Source: Rummeliibacillus suwonensis
GTDB taxonomy: Bacteria; Bacillota; Bacilli; Bacillales_A; Planococcaceae
Reading direction: 5' to 3'
Assembly (NCBI RefSeq): GCF_007896435.1
Contig: NZ_VCBL01000001.1
Location: 1,207,345 to 1,271,344 of the forward strand
Length of the DNA: 64,000 nt
Part shown: piece by piece, positions 8,553 through 18,018 of the stretch
Position numbering within the stretch: position 1 is the first letter of the stretch
Layout of the letters: the number at the start of each line of letters is the position of its first letter
The notes under the pieces: model-generated
Told to the model about the DNA's origin: nothing
What the model saw: the letters and a program-made list of their open reading frames with translations, nothing else
Databases searched by the model: none
Made by a program: the position numbers and the translations under genes

Positions 8553-10277
8553 ATGACACAAAAAGCGACAGTACAACCCCCCCAAGGTACTCCTAGTGAA
8601 AATGAGAGGATCAAGCAAGCAAGTAATTATTTACGGGGGACATTAAAGGAATCCTTAGCCAATTCGTTAACAGGAGCAATTGCGGAAGACGATCAAGCAC
8701 TTATTAAATTCCATGGAACCTATATGCAGGATAACCGGGATGAACGAGCAGAACGTCAAAAGAAAAAGCTAGAGCCATCTTATCAGTTCATGATTCGTGT
8801 AAGAATTCCAGGAGGTGCTGTAACACCGGAACAATGGCTGACTTTGGACCAATTAACCAATACATATGGTAGTGGTACATTAAGAGCAACGACTCGTCAA
8901 ACATTACAGATCCACGGTATTTTGAAATGGAATTTGACCAAAACGATACAACAAATGAATACAGTATTACTAGATTCTATTGCAGCATGTGGTGATGTCA
9001 ATAGGAATGTAATGTGTAATGTTATTCCAACGCAATCCCAAGTCCACCAGGAAATTTATGATTGGTCTGTGAAAATTAGCGAAAATCTATTGCCTCGAAC
9101 CAATGCATACCATGAAATCTGGCTTGATGGTGAGAAAGTAGTAGATACACGACCACAAGAAGAAATAGAACCGATTTATAAAGCTTTATATTTGCCTCGT
9201 AAATTTAAGATCGGTATCGCGCTTCCTCCAAGCAATGATATAGACGTGTTTTCACAAGATGTAGGGCTAATTGCTATTGTCGAAGATGGAGTACTTGCAG
9301 GTTTTAATGTTTCTGTAGGTGGAGGAATGGGGATGACACATGGTGAAGAAACAACATATCCTCAGCTAGGAAAACTAATTGGCTTTATCAAACCGGAACA
9401 AGTACTATTGACTACAGAAACAATTCTGACGATTCAACGAGATTTTGGTAATCGCTCCAATCGTAAAAATGCTCGTTTTAAATATACGATCGATCGCTTT
9501 GGATTGGATTGGCTGAAAGAAGAATTAGAAGACAGGCTTGGCTTCAAACTTGAACCAGTGAGAGAGTATCATTTTGATCGCTCAGGGGATGAATTTGGCT
9601 GGAAAAAAGGCGAAGATGGTAAATGGCATTTTACCTTGTTTGTACAAAATGGCCGAATCAAAGATTTTGAAGACTATCCATTAATGACAGGGTTACGAGA
9701 AATCGCCAAGGTGCATAAAGGAAAATTCTATATGACTCCTAATCAGAATGTTATGATCAGCGATGTGGCGCCTTCACAAAAAAGTAGAATCAGCAGGCTT
9801 ATCAAAAAATATAAGCTGACGGATGGGGCACATTATTCAGCGTTACGTCGTAATTCGATTTCATGTGTTTCTTTACCAACATGTAGTTTAGCAATGGCTG
9901 AAGCGGAGCGCTACCTACCATCATTAATTACTAAAATTGATGAAATAGTGGAGGAAGAAGGTCTTCAGGAAACAGAAATTACGATCCGTATGTCAGGATG
10001 TCCAAACGGTTGTTCACGTGCCGCGATTGCTGAGATCGGTTTTTTAGGAAAAGGACCAGGAAAGTATAATATGTATTTAGGTGCTGCTTTCAACGGAGAG
10101 CGATTAAATAAAATATATCGCGAAAATGTAGGAGAAGAGGAAATTCTAAAAGAGTTACGCCCAATCTTGCACCATTATGCAAAAGAGCGTCTTGAGGGCG
10201 AACATTTTGGCGATTTCGTCATTCGAGCTGGCTATGTAAAAGCAACAACGGATGGTACAAACTTTCATTCTAAATAG
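8553..10277 (+). CDS. cysI: Sulfite reductase hemoprotein, beta component
   Basis: Reduces sulfite to sulfide with six electrons, using siroheme coupled to a [4Fe-4S] cluster. Cluster ligands are visible in CVSLPTC (about Cys439 and Cys445) and [11 protein letters not shown] (about Cys484 and Cys488). The siroheme/substrate-binding half shows [14 protein letters not shown] and the RNVMCNV stretch. About 574 aa is the normal length. AAGGAGG at 8537-8543 can serve ATG 8553 (9 nt) or TTG 8550 (6 nt); I chose the ATG. A strong terminator follows at 10411-10452. Confidence 0.95.
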   Translation: MTQKATVQPPQGTPSENERIKQASNYLRGTLKESLANSLTGAIAEDDQALIKFHGTYMQDNRDERAERQKKKLEPSYQFMIRVRIPGGAVTPEQWLTLDQLTNTYGSGTLRATTRQTLQIHGILKWNLTKTIQQMNTVLLDSIAACGDVNRNVMCNVIPTQSQVHQEIYDWSVKISENLLPRTNAYHEIWLDGEKVVDTRPQEEIEPIYKALYLPRKFKIGIALPPSNDIDVFSQDVGLIAIVEDGVLAGFNVSVGGGMGMTHGEETTYPQLGKLIGFIKPEQVLLTTETILTIQRDFGNRSNRKNARFKYTIDRFGLDWLKEELEDRLGFKLEPVREYHFDRSGDEFGWKKGEDGKWHFTLFVQNGRIKDFEDYPLMTGLREIAKVHKGKFYMTPNQNVMISDVAPSQKSRISRLIKKYKLTDGAHYSALRRNSISCVSLPTCSLAMAEAERYLPSLITKIDEIVEEEGLQETEITIRMSGCPNGCSRAAIAEIGFLGKGPGKYNMYLGAAFNGERLNKIYRENVGEEEILKELRPILHHYAKERLEGEHFGDFVIRAGYVKATTDGTNFHSK

Positions 10278-10410
10278 CATTATTTATATAAAAATACGAT
10301 AATTTTAATAGAATAAAAAGTTCCATTCTATAAAATAATTTTTCTATAGTGAGAAATCTAACGCTATTTGTGTGAAACCTTAAAACACAGATCAACTAAT
10401 GGAAAAGCAA

Positions 10411-10452
10411 AGGAGTTCAATTCAGATTGATGCTGAATTGAGCTCCTTTTTC
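10411..10452 (+). terminator. Rho-independent terminator after cysI
   Basis: AGGAGTTCAATTCAG at 10411-10425 pairs with CTGAATTGAGCTCCT at 10433-10447 (one mismatch), followed by a T-rich run. Confidence 0.85.
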
Positions 10453-10461
10453 TTGTAGAAT

Positions 10462-11190
10462 TGAAAACCCCTTGCTATGCGAGGGGTTCTAAAAAGCTTT
10501 TAGCTATGGACAATAAAAAAACCCCGGTCGTACAATGGAGTGAGGTCTAGCCAACCGACTCTGTACGAAAGGGGATCCAAATGGATAATAAAAGTTTAGC
10601 ACATACAACATGGAATTGTAAGTATCACATTGTTTTTGCACCAAAATATAGAAGACAAATTATATATGGAAAGATAAGAGCAGATGTAGGGAAAATATTA
10701 CGCCAATTATGTGACAGAAAAGGCGTTGAAATAATAGAAGCAGAGGCTTGTCCTGACCATATTCATATGTTGGTAAGTATTCCACCAAAATTAAGTGTTT
10801 CATCCTTTATGGGATATTTAAAAGGAAAAAGTAGTTTAATGATTTTTGACCGACACGCAAACTTAAAATATAAGTATGGCAATCGGAAGTTTTGGTGTCG
10901 AGGATTCTATGTAGATACAGTAGGCCGGAATAGGAAAGTGATTCAAGAGTATATAAAAAATCAATTACAGGAAGATATTTTGGAGGATCAAATGACGATG
11001 AAAGAATTCATTGATCCTTTCACAGGTGAGGAAATAAAACCTAAAAAGAGGAAATAATAGAACCACTTTAGTGGTAGTGTGAGAACGGAGTGCGGTTGGC
11101 GGATCTTTCAGTATGTCTTTAGACATGGGCCAGTACCCCAGCGTTTCACGCGCAGAGCAAACCACCAGTTATACTGGTGGTTTTGATTGT
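10462..11190 (+). mobile_element. IS200-type insertion sequence (IS200/IS605 family)
   Basis: A TnpA gene is flanked by subterminal hairpins instead of inverted repeats: left AACCCCT...AGGGGTT at 10466-10488, right AACCACCAGT...CTGGTGGTT at 11159-11182. A further structure between CCCC (about 10521) and GGGG (about 10574) brackets the transposase start. There is no TnpB gene, so this is the single-gene IS200 group. Exact ends are estimates. It lies just after the cysI terminator, which probably made the insertion harmless. Confidence 0.8.
10581..11057 (+). CDS. tnpA: IS200/IS605-family transposase TnpA (HUH, Y1)
   Basis: A 158-aa single-strand transposase. The HUH metal motif is seen in CPDHIHMLVS and the nucleophilic tyrosine is expected in VIQEYIKNQ (about Tyr126). 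The start MDNKSLAHTTWNCKYHIVFA and the FWCRGFYVDTVG block are typical of the family. The length is complete and no frameshift is visible, so the element may be active. AAAGGGG lies just before ATG 10581. Confidence 0.93.
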   Translation: MDNKSLAHTTWNCKYHIVFAPKYRRQIIYGKIRADVGKILRQLCDRKGVEIIEAEACPDHIHMLVSIPPKLSVSSFMGYLKGKSSLMIFDRHANLKYKYGNRKFWCRGFYVDTVGRNRKVIQEYIKNQLQEDILEDQMTMKEFIDPFTGEEIKPKKRK

Positions 11191-11257
11191 TTTTTAATAG
11201 TAGTCTATTTAGCGATTGCTAGGTAGCTATACTATTTCGTTTGTAGTTACACATTCA

Positions 11258-12178
11258 TTAGTGCTGTTGAAAAAATTCTGCAATGAGTTCAGTCGTTTTT
11301 TTCGTATCTTCTTCAAAGAATTCCATTTTACTAAAATAGCTATGAATAAGCCCTGGCATCACGACATGTTTAGCTTCTATTCCTGCTTCACGAAGTCGAG
11401 TAACATAGGCAATCCCCTCATCCAATAAAACATCAAATTCTGCAGCAATCAAAATGGTCCGTGGAATTTTACTCAAGTCTTTTGCAATTAGCGGAGACAC
11501 AGAAGGATTATATTTTAACTTTGAATCTTTGATATATTGATTGATAAACCAAACCATGCCTTTTTGATCCAAGCCATATCCCAAACCGAATTTTTCGTAA
11601 GAGGATGTATGAAAGTTAATATTAGTGACAGGATAAATAAGCGCCTGTCCAGCTATTTCTGGCCCGTTTTTATCGGCTGCCCATTGTGAGACCACAGCTG
11701 CAATATTACCACCAGCACTATCACCTGCTACATATAATTTCGATAAATCCACATGTAAAGATTTTGCATTTTTTGCAACCCAAAGAAGGGCATCATAACT
11801 ATCTTGAATTGGGGTTGGAAATGGATATTCAGGTGCAAGTCGATAATCGACAGATACAACTACTGATTTTGAGGAAACTGTTAAGTAGCGACAACCACCA
11901 TCTGCATAATCGGGGTTACCGAAAACCCATCCTCCACCGTGATAGTAAATAATGATTGGAAATGGACCAGTTCCAACAGGTGTATAAATTCGCACCAAGA
12001 TTTGTGCGCTATCAGATACCGTGATTAGTCGATCTTCAATAGAGGCAATTCCTTCAACTGACACCTGGTGAATGGGTGCAGCAGCTCTTTCTGCTCTAGC
12101 TTCCTCAGGTGTTTGTTCATAATACTGTACACCTTTATGTGCTTCTATATATGCTAATGATCCTTTTGCTAAGGTCAT
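11258..12178 (-). CDS. Alpha/beta hydrolase, hormone-sensitive-lipase-type esterase
   Basis: A 306-aa carboxylesterase-like enzyme. Oxyanion-hole motif YYHGGGWVFG, nucleophile elbow VAGDSAGGNIA, catalytic Asp in AAEFDVLLDEG and His in GLIHSY are all present and in the correct order for the HSL family (group IV). No signal peptide is seen, so it is probably cytosolic. I start at ATG 12178 because AAGGGAAG lies 7 nt upstream; an in-frame extension to 12223 has no ribosome site. Substrate unknown. It is monocistronic, next to the IS200 element. Confidence 0.88.
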   Translation of the reverse strand: MTLAKGSLAYIEAHKGVQYYEQTPEEARAERAAAPIHQVSVEGIASIEDRLITVSDSAQILVRIYTPVGTGPFPIIIYYHGGGWVFGNPDYADGGCRYLTVSSKSVVVSVDYRLAPEYPFPTPIQDSYDALLWVAKNAKSLHVDLSKLYVAGDSAGGNIAAVVSQWAADKNGPEIAGQALIYPVTNINFHTSSYEKFGLGYGLDQKGMVWFINQYIKDSKLKYNPSVSPLIAKDLSKIPRTILIAAEFDVLLDEGIAYVTRLREAGIEAKHVVMPGLIHSYFSKMEFFEEDTKKTTELIAEFFQQH

Positions 12179-12671
12179 GTGATCGCTTCCCTTCAAGTTA
12201 ACTATAATCATATTATACCACAAATTGTATTAATCCTATTGAATAACTATGTTTTAGATGAAATTAATTTATAAAAAAGAAATTAATGTTGCTATAATAG
12301 AAAAATTAGGGAATTAGTATCCATAACTGAAAACCCACAAATTCACCACTAAGTAGATGCCGATTATGAAACTCTATGTATCCATTCACTAGACTCTGCT
12401 CTGCTATATCCTTGTTTGAGGTGAAATGAAATGCATGAACTTCATAGGAGAGTGTTGAACGAAAGAAAACAAATGATTTATGTATAGTTTAGAACAATTT
12501 GTAATTATAATACGATTCAACTGTATTGTCACGAAATATTTGCAATATTATTTGTGTAGTTTAATTTCTTAGATACATTTCGTATTTGATAATAAAAAAT
12601 AGAAAATTGAAACTATTTCATGATGTTTTACGTATTCATGTTGATAAACTTATTTTGAGGAAGTGAATGAA
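12179..12671. other. Intergenic region between divergent genes, nothing distinct
   Basis: AT-rich, without repeat elements or a usable open frame. It must hold the promoters of both flanking genes, but I see no convincing -35/-10 pair. Confidence 0.5.
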
Positions 12672-12926
12672 GTGAGCTTACAATCAAAAGGATTTTTTGT
12701 TGGATTAGCAGCTTTCATTGTTACAACGGTTGCATTGGTTTTGATTGGTCAAAAATTTGCCATTTATTGGCTGACATTTAGCTATACGTATGATAATCAA
12801 GCAGAAGGATTATATTTTACAGTAGAGCCAGTCATGCCACTTATTCTCGGTTTAATGATGTCTATGATTACTGAATGGATATACATTAGAAATAGTTCTA
12901 AGAAAGATAGCATGCATCAATCTTAA
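12672..12926 (+). CDS. Small two-helix membrane protein
   Basis: An 84-aa product with two hydrophobic segments, FFVGLAAFIVTTVALVLIG near the start and PLILGLMMSMITEWIY near the end, and a short polar tail ending KKDSMHQS. I take GTG 12672 as the start because TTGAGGAAG lies about ten bases before it; a GTG at 12663 is too close to that site. Family not recognised and function unknown. Confidence 0.6.
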   Translation: MSLQSKGFFVGLAAFIVTTVALVLIGQKFAIYWLTFSYTYDNQAEGLYFTVEPVMPLILGLMMSMITEWIYIRNSSKKDSMHQS

Positions 12927-13037
12927 TATCCTTTCTCATAAAAATCTGTTTGCATTCAGGGTATTTTGAATACGTTTATTCATTTGAAGATGACCAATCA
13001 TCAAGTTAGACAGACCCTTTAACTAAGAAACTATTAT

Positions 13038-13256
13038 TTTATCCCGCTTTAACGGGCAGTAAGACCCCCCATCTCAAGATTTGGAAAGAAACGAGAAAGA
13101 TAGATGGGGATGAACTGCCCGTAAAAGTCCGATTGGTTTGGGCGGGCAGGATGTTGGTCCCTCAGGTGTTGCCACAGGACGTGGCGCTTTTCACTTCCGT
13201 TCCTCTAGTTCAGAGGGGGATGAGGAAAACCCTCACTGATGGAAGCTTCACTTTAT
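13038..13256. repeat. bcr1-like repeat, copy 2 (long form)
   Basis: TTTATCCCGCTTTAACGGGC to GGAAGCTTCACTTTAT. At about 219 bp it is longer than the usual 150 because it carries a module with GTTGCCACAGGACGTGGC in the middle. It shares its right TTTAT with copy 3. Confidence 0.75.
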
Positions 13257-13391
13257 CCCGCATGAACAGGCAGTAATCCCCACTTCAAGTTCCAGTAAAA
13301 AGTGTGAGAAACTGCCGTAAAAGTCGGATTGATTGAACTAACATTCAGTTAGGGATGAAGGAAAACTTCACCATGAGAAGTTTCACTTTAT
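13252..13391. repeat. bcr1-like repeat, copy 3 (joined to copy 2)
   Basis: Begins TTTATCCCGCATGAACAGGC in the terminal TTTAT of copy 2 and ends TTTCACTTTAT at 13391. The stop codon of the minus-strand gene 13388-13540 lies inside this last TTTAT. Confidence 0.7.
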
Positions 13392-13540
13392 TCCAAGTCC
13401 AGTTCAACTTCAGATAAATTTTCTATATCAGTTGAACCAAATACTAGCATAAACAGTAATACAGTCAAAATGACGGAGCCCGTAAAACCCTTACCATTGA
13501 AACCCTTACCATTTGAATTTTTTCGATCAAATTCGCTCAT
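13388..13540 (-). CDS. 50-aa single-span membrane peptide
   Basis: ATG 13540 follows a strong AAAGGAGATAATTC ribosome site and overlaps the stop of the upstream gene (ATGA), so the two are coupled. The product has a charged start with two NGKGF repeats, a hydrophobic stretch GSVILTVLLFMLVFGS and an acidic tail (ENLSEVELDLE). Its TAA lies in the TTTAT end of a bcr1-like repeat. Function unknown; the gene was found by reading the minus strand directly. Confidence 0.7.
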   Translation of the reverse strand: MSEFDRKNSNGKGFNGKGFTGSVILTVLLFMLVFGSTDIENLSEVELDLE

Positions 13541-13899
13541 GAATTATCTCCTTTATCCATTTTTTGCTGAAAGGCTTCAAATATTTCATCAAACGTTAAA
13601 TCACCGTTTTCTTCAAAGAAGTCAGCTAATGGGTCGGATTTTTTCTTTTTATTGGATTGAAATTTGCCTATTAAATTAACCGTAATGATCGTAGAGCCAC
13701 GAAATAATCGTACAGAGTCCACTTTTAATTTTCCTGAAAGCAACAATGCAGCTGCAACCAAATCTATATGTTTTCCTTCCGTTAAATCTTCCAACGAAAA
13801 ATCAGAGATGGATCGGTGTTTTTTGAATTTCCGTGAATTTGTATTTTGAGATTGTTGATTGGATTTGTTTCTATTATTGTTGCTATAGTGATGCTCCAT
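13537..13899 (-). CDS. Hypothetical 120-aa protein upstream of the 50-aa peptide
   Basis: The Asn/Gln/Lys-rich N-terminus (HHYSNNNRNKSNQQSQ) looks disordered. A compact middle follows (ALLLSGKLKVDSVRLFRG, then STIITVNLIGKFQ), then an acidic tail. AGGAGGTG before the ATG at 13899 supports the start. It overlaps the next gene by four bases. I do not recognise the family. CotH lies immediately upstream in the same orientation, so a sporulation role is possible, but the sequence does not show it. Confidence 0.65.
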   Translation of the reverse strand: MEHHYSNNNRNKSNQQSQNTNSRKFKKHRSISDFSLEDLTEGKHIDLVAAALLLSGKLKVDSVRLFRGSTIITVNLIGKFQSNKKKKSDPLADFFEENGDLTFDEIFEAFQQKMDKGDNS

Positions 13900-13995
13900 T
13901 CAAGAAAACACCTCCTCAAACTATCTTATGTCTGCTAAAAAAACTTGTGAATAAGCAAAAAAGATCCATTTTAAAAACGTTTGAAGGACAGCAGC

Positions 13996-14118
13996 TTTAT
14001 CCAACAGTGAAGAGCAGTAAGTTCCTCCCACTTCAAAACTCAAGTAAAAAGAAAGGATAAGTGGAGGTCTTGACCGCCTATAAAAATCAGATCGATTGTG
14101 AGAAGATTCGCTTTGTTT
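13996..14118. repeat. Decayed bcr1-like repeat
   Basis: Begins CTTTATCC and keeps GCAGTAAG...CCTCCCACTTC...CCGCCTATAAAAATCAGAT in the order of the intact copies, but many bases differ. It sits directly after the CotH gene stop. Confidence 0.45.
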
Positions 14119-14126
14119 CATCCGAA

Positions 14127-15212
14127 TTAATAGAGGTTTTTCAGATTTGCTTTTAAAAAAAGATTGCGATTACGGACAAATTGTAGAATCATTTCTGGTT
14201 CATAATCAAAGATATCAATATTGTCATTGATATATGGATCGAGGAGATAATAAGGTCTGATAAGATCATGAAGGGCTGCTACCTTGTCTTCCAAATAGTT
14301 GACTGTATACTTTGTCTCCAGGATTTCTTCTAGCTTCTCTTTATATATTTTACGGAAGTCAGGTATCTCTAATAATCGATCTTTTAGCATATTGCCGGGT
14401 TTTCCTTCAATAGGAACATATTTGTGATCCATAATGCCACCACTAATTTTACGCCCCCATGTCGCGTCATAATCCCAAGGCATAATTTCAAACAAGCCGT
14501 TATCACTATTACGATATAAAGAATAGTTATGGTTGAAACCGTCATTATTCATGGTACAAACTACTCCAACTAACCAATTAAAGTATTTTTCTATATTTAT
14601 ATAATTTTGGATGTGATAATGGAAATCTTTCCTATGCGTATTGTTAATAACTGTGATCAAATCAATAAGGTATTGGTCATCCGAAAGTAATCCATTTGCT
14701 CGTTGCATACCAGAAAGGAGAGATCTTTTTCGTCTGCCATCTCTTTCAAAAGAAAAATTTGCATCATTATTAGTGGCATAATAAATGGGACCAAGAGGAA
14801 GATTTCTTTTCTGTAAGAATAAGTCATCAACAGATTCTAATTGTAAATAAATGCCCCTAAATGTTTCATTTCGAAAAAAATTGATATGTTTGCAATCTGG
14901 TGCAAGGACGCCTAAATCCTGAAAAAAATCAAGAGAGAGCTTATTGCGCATAATGGAAGGATCTTTGTATTCTGCGTTAAGATGAATAGCATGTGCTCCT
15001 AAGATGTTATTGGCATTTTTAAAATGAACAATGTATGACCTTTTGCGGAATTTCCTTGTGTATGCCCCTCGATAACCGAGTCGAATTTTATAATCTATTT
15101 GATCAATCATCAATTTGGCAGGAGCGGCATAATCATTCAATAAATTTTCTCTCAATATATTTAACTCATCTTCGTCGATCGTTAATATATAAGAAGGTAC
15201 AATTTCTGACAT
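14127..15212 (-). CDS. cotH: CotH-family spore coat protein kinase
   Basis: CotH proteins are atypical protein kinases that phosphorylate coat proteins (CotB and CotG in B. subtilis). About 361 aa is the usual length. Family landmarks are RLGYRGAYTRKFRKRSY near residue 40, SIMRNKLSLDFFQDLGV, the NNDGFNHNYSLYR block and the metal-site PWDYDATWGR. ATG 15212 follows GGTAGGTG; an 18-codon upstream extension lacks a ribosome site. CotB/CotG substrates are not in this window. Confidence 0.87.
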   Translation of the reverse strand: MSEIVPSYILTIDEDELNILRENLLNDYAAPAKLMIDQIDYKIRLGYRGAYTRKFRKRSYIVHFKNANNILGAHAIHLNAEYKDPSIMRNKLSLDFFQDLGVLAPDCKHINFFRNETFRGIYLQLESVDDLFLQKRNLPLGPIYYATNNDANFSFERDGRRKRSLLSGMQRANGLLSDDQYLIDLITVINNTHRKDFHYHIQNYINIEKYFNWLVGVVCTMNNDGFNHNYSLYRNSDNGLFEIMPWDYDATWGRKISGGIMDHKYVPIEGKPGNMLKDRLLEIPDFRKIYKEKLEEILETKYTVNYLEDKVAALHDLIRPYYLLDPYINDNIDIFDYEPEMILQFVRNRNLFLKANLKNLY

Positions 15213-15488
15213 ATCATCACCTACCTTGTTGCGGACTATCATAAAGGTAACAAAAGCCTTCCCCAATCACTTTGACTAAGGAAAGCTTTCATGAATAGAA
15301 TTAGTGTCTTATGTTAAAGGAGAGTAGATTATATACTATGCTGTCATCGTTTATTTACTTAGTTTTTTGTCTTGTATACATACATAAAAATGTTCAAAAT
15401 AATTCTTTTATTTATTTTTCATGAAATAAACATAGTTAAAGCTTTTTGGGACAAGTTAAATGAAAGAATAATAATTGAGGTGATGATC

Positions 15489-17015
15489 ATGATGATTGAA
15501 AGATCGCCTGATTGGGAAGAAGGATTTGCCGAAAGATTAGAGCAACATAATTGGGACAGTTGGACATTATATAATATGTGTTACGAAATTGAAAAAGCAA
15601 ATCTTATCACTGAATTTACAGGACTTCAATCTCCCAAATACTTACCTAACTTAACTCCTCTTCCTCATCAACTAGATGTTGCTCAGACTGTCATTGAAAA
15701 AATGAATGGAAAGGCGATATTGGCGGATGAAGTAGGACTTGGAAAAACCATTGAAGCAGGTTTGATCTTGAAAGAATATCTCATAAGAGGACTTGTGAAA
15801 AAAGCATTAATATTATCGCCGGCTTCACTGATTAATCAATGGGCTGAAGAATTGAACAACAAATTTTATATTCCAGCCACTCCGTATAAAAAGAGATGCT
15901 CATTAGAACATATCGATATTGTTATTATGAGTATGGATACCGCTAAAAAAAGTCCCCACAGAGAACTCATTTATGATCAGGATTACGACATGATTATTAT
16001 TGATGAGGCCCACAAACTTAAAAATCACAAAACGAAAATTTATGAATTTGTGCAAAGTTTGAAGAAAAAATTTTGCTTGTTACTAACGGCTACGCCGATC
16101 CAAAATGATGTTTTTGAATTATTTTATCTTATTTCTTTACTGAAACCAGGGCATCTTGGAAATTTCGATGTATTTCAAAGAGCCTTTTCAGCGAGTAAGC
16201 ACAATTTCGAAAACGATGAATTTTTGAAAGAATTGGTCAACCAAGTGATGGTGAGAAATCGAAGACAGGATACAGGCATAGAATGGACAAATCGTTGTGT
16301 TCAAAACATCCTCGTTCATTTTACAAAAGAAGAAAGAGAAGTGTATGAGATGTTTCCTCAATTGAGGGATGTGTCATCTGTCTTTTCAGAAACATTTTCC
16401 ATGATTACTTTGCAAAAGGAAATGTGTAGTAGTAAGGAAGCTTGTAGTTTGACATTAGAAAATATGAGCCAAAACTGTAGTGATGAAGATAGTATCCAGT
16501 TTGTAAAAGAAATGATGGAGAAGTTAATGTCATTGGAGATTAACGCGAAGGCAGAAAAGGCATATGAGATTATTTCAAAAGCGAATGATAAGGTCATTAT
16601 ATTTACAGAATATCGTGCAAGTCAAATTTATCTCCAATGGTTTCTTCATACGAAAGGAATCAAAAGTGTCCTATTTAACGGGAAATTCAGTAAAAGTAAA
16701 AGAGATTATATGAAACGACTTTTTCAGGAGCAGGCACAAGTTTTGATCGCAACAGAAGCGGGCGGAGAAGGTATCAACCTTCAATTCTGCCATCATGTGA
16801 TCAATTATGATCTACCATGGAATCCGATGAAATTAGAACAACGGATCGGGCGTGTTCATAGGCTTGGACAAGAACATGATGTGCAAATTTATAATCTTGT
16901 TATTGTTGATACCATTGAGCAGAATATTTTAGACTTACTTCAAACAAAAATTGATGTTTTTGAAAAAGCGGTAGGCGAACTAGATGAAATTTTAGCGCTT
17001 AAAAAGTCCATGTAA
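15489..17015 (+). CDS. yqhH: SNF2-family DEAD/DEAH helicase YqhH
   Basis: A 508-aa SNF2-type ATPase. Motifs in order: Walker A ILADEVGLGKTIEAGL, DEAH box IIIDEAHKLKN, motif III LLTATPIQN, and in the second RecA lobe VLIATEAGGEGINLQFC and EQRIGRVHRLGQ. ATG 15489 lies six bases after GAGGTG; the longer upstream frame has no ribosome site. YqhG follows after 32 nt, the same pair as in B. subtilis, where it sits beside the gcvT operon; here the other neighbour is cotH. Substrate and role are unknown. Confidence 0.9.
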   Translation: MMIERSPDWEEGFAERLEQHNWDSWTLYNMCYEIEKANLITEFTGLQSPKYLPNLTPLPHQLDVAQTVIEKMNGKAILADEVGLGKTIEAGLILKEYLIRGLVKKALILSPASLINQWAEELNNKFYIPATPYKKRCSLEHIDIVIMSMDTAKKSPHRELIYDQDYDMIIIDEAHKLKNHKTKIYEFVQSLKKKFCLLLTATPIQNDVFELFYLISLLKPGHLGNFDVFQRAFSASKHNFENDEFLKELVNQVMVRNRRQDTGIEWTNRCVQNILVHFTKEEREVYEMFPQLRDVSSVFSETFSMITLQKEMCSSKEACSLTLENMSQNCSDEDSIQFVKEMMEKLMSLEINAKAEKAYEIISKANDKVIIFTEYRASQIYLQWFLHTKGIKSVLFNGKFSKSKRDYMKRLFQEQAQVLIATEAGGEGINLQFCHHVINYDLPWNPMKLEQRIGRVHRLGQEHDVQIYNLVIVDTIEQNILDLLQTKIDVFEKAVGELDEILALKKSM

Positions 17016-17047
17016 ATAGGGTAAGAAACTTAGGAAGGAAGGAAAAT

Positions 17048-17827
17048 ATGTTTCCTAAACAAGTTCACAGATATTTAAAAGATTTTTTTCAAGAAACAGA
17101 TTGTCAAGTTATAGAAGAAGGCGAGCAGTATTTAACTGTACAGTTAACCATTGATATGGATAAGAGGATCATGAATCGACCTTTTTACTGGAAATATATT
17201 GAAAGTACAAACGGAGTCCCATCCCCCTCTCAATTGACCCTGATATCAGATCAAAATAATCTGAAAGATGATGTAAAAGGTGAAGTGATTCACTTTGGTT
17301 CCTATCGTTTGAACCAGCTATTTGAAGTTACGAAGGAGCTGGGTGCATATGTACAGATGTTTGAACGACTAAGTATATATGACGATCCGTCCATCTTAAC
17401 GCCCTATTTAGGTGTCAATTATAAAGTGTCTTACTTTAGCGATAAAACGAAAGAAACGCTTTACTCTTTAGGAATTAATTTGATGACAGGTAAGATTATT
17501 GAGGACTTTCATGATATCGTTACTCAAATCGATCTAGTTTCAGATGTTCCACAAAAGGCGATCCCTCTGCAATATATCATCAAGCCGGTACGAGCAATCA
17601 ATCGCTTGGATGCAGTGATTCAACATACCATCCAATTAGACGATCATACATGGATAGAAGAAGCAAAAAAAAGATGGAAAAGAGATCAAAGAGTATTGGA
17701 ATATTTTTATCAAGATACAGAAGAAAAGCCGGATTGCTACGAAATTGAAGCAAAAGCTTTAGAAGAAAGATATAACGCCAAGGTCAAAATGGAAATTATT
17801 AATGGTGGATTATTTTATTTGAAATAA
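17048..17827 (+). CDS. yqhG: YqhG-family protein
   Basis: A 259-aa protein recognised from its opening (QVHRYLKDFFQETDCQVIEE), the MNRPFYWKYIE block and its position behind the SNF2 helicase, as in B. subtilis. AGGAAGGAAAAT precedes the ATG. The biochemical function is not known to me; constant linkage suggests work with YqhH. There is no membrane segment. A terminator follows at 17862. Confidence 0.85.
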   Translation: MFPKQVHRYLKDFFQETDCQVIEEGEQYLTVQLTIDMDKRIMNRPFYWKYIESTNGVPSPSQLTLISDQNNLKDDVKGEVIHFGSYRLNQLFEVTKELGAYVQMFERLSIYDDPSILTPYLGVNYKVSYFSDKTKETLYSLGINLMTGKIIEDFHDIVTQIDLVSDVPQKAIPLQYIIKPVRAINRLDAVIQHTIQLDDHTWIEEAKKRWKRDQRVLEYFYQDTEEKPDCYEIEAKALEERYNAKVKMEIINGGLFYLK

Positions 17828-17861
17828 GCTGAATAGGGGAAAATATATTTCTTTATGACAT

Positions 17862-17898
17862 CAAGTCCAGTGCAATTCATTTGCATAGGACTTTTTTC
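17862..17898 (+). terminator. Terminator after yqhG
   Basis: AAGTCCAGTGCAA pairs with TTGCATAGGACTT around a short TTCA-type loop, then TTTTTT. It lies between convergent genes. Confidence 0.75.
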
Positions 17899-18018
17899 AA
17901 TTGATACATAATTTTTATGCTTTAAAGGAATTTGAATTTGTCATGACAATACGAGAATAACAAAAAGGGTATGCTCTAATCATCGGTTGTACCGGATTTT
18001 GAACTACCCCTGAAATCG

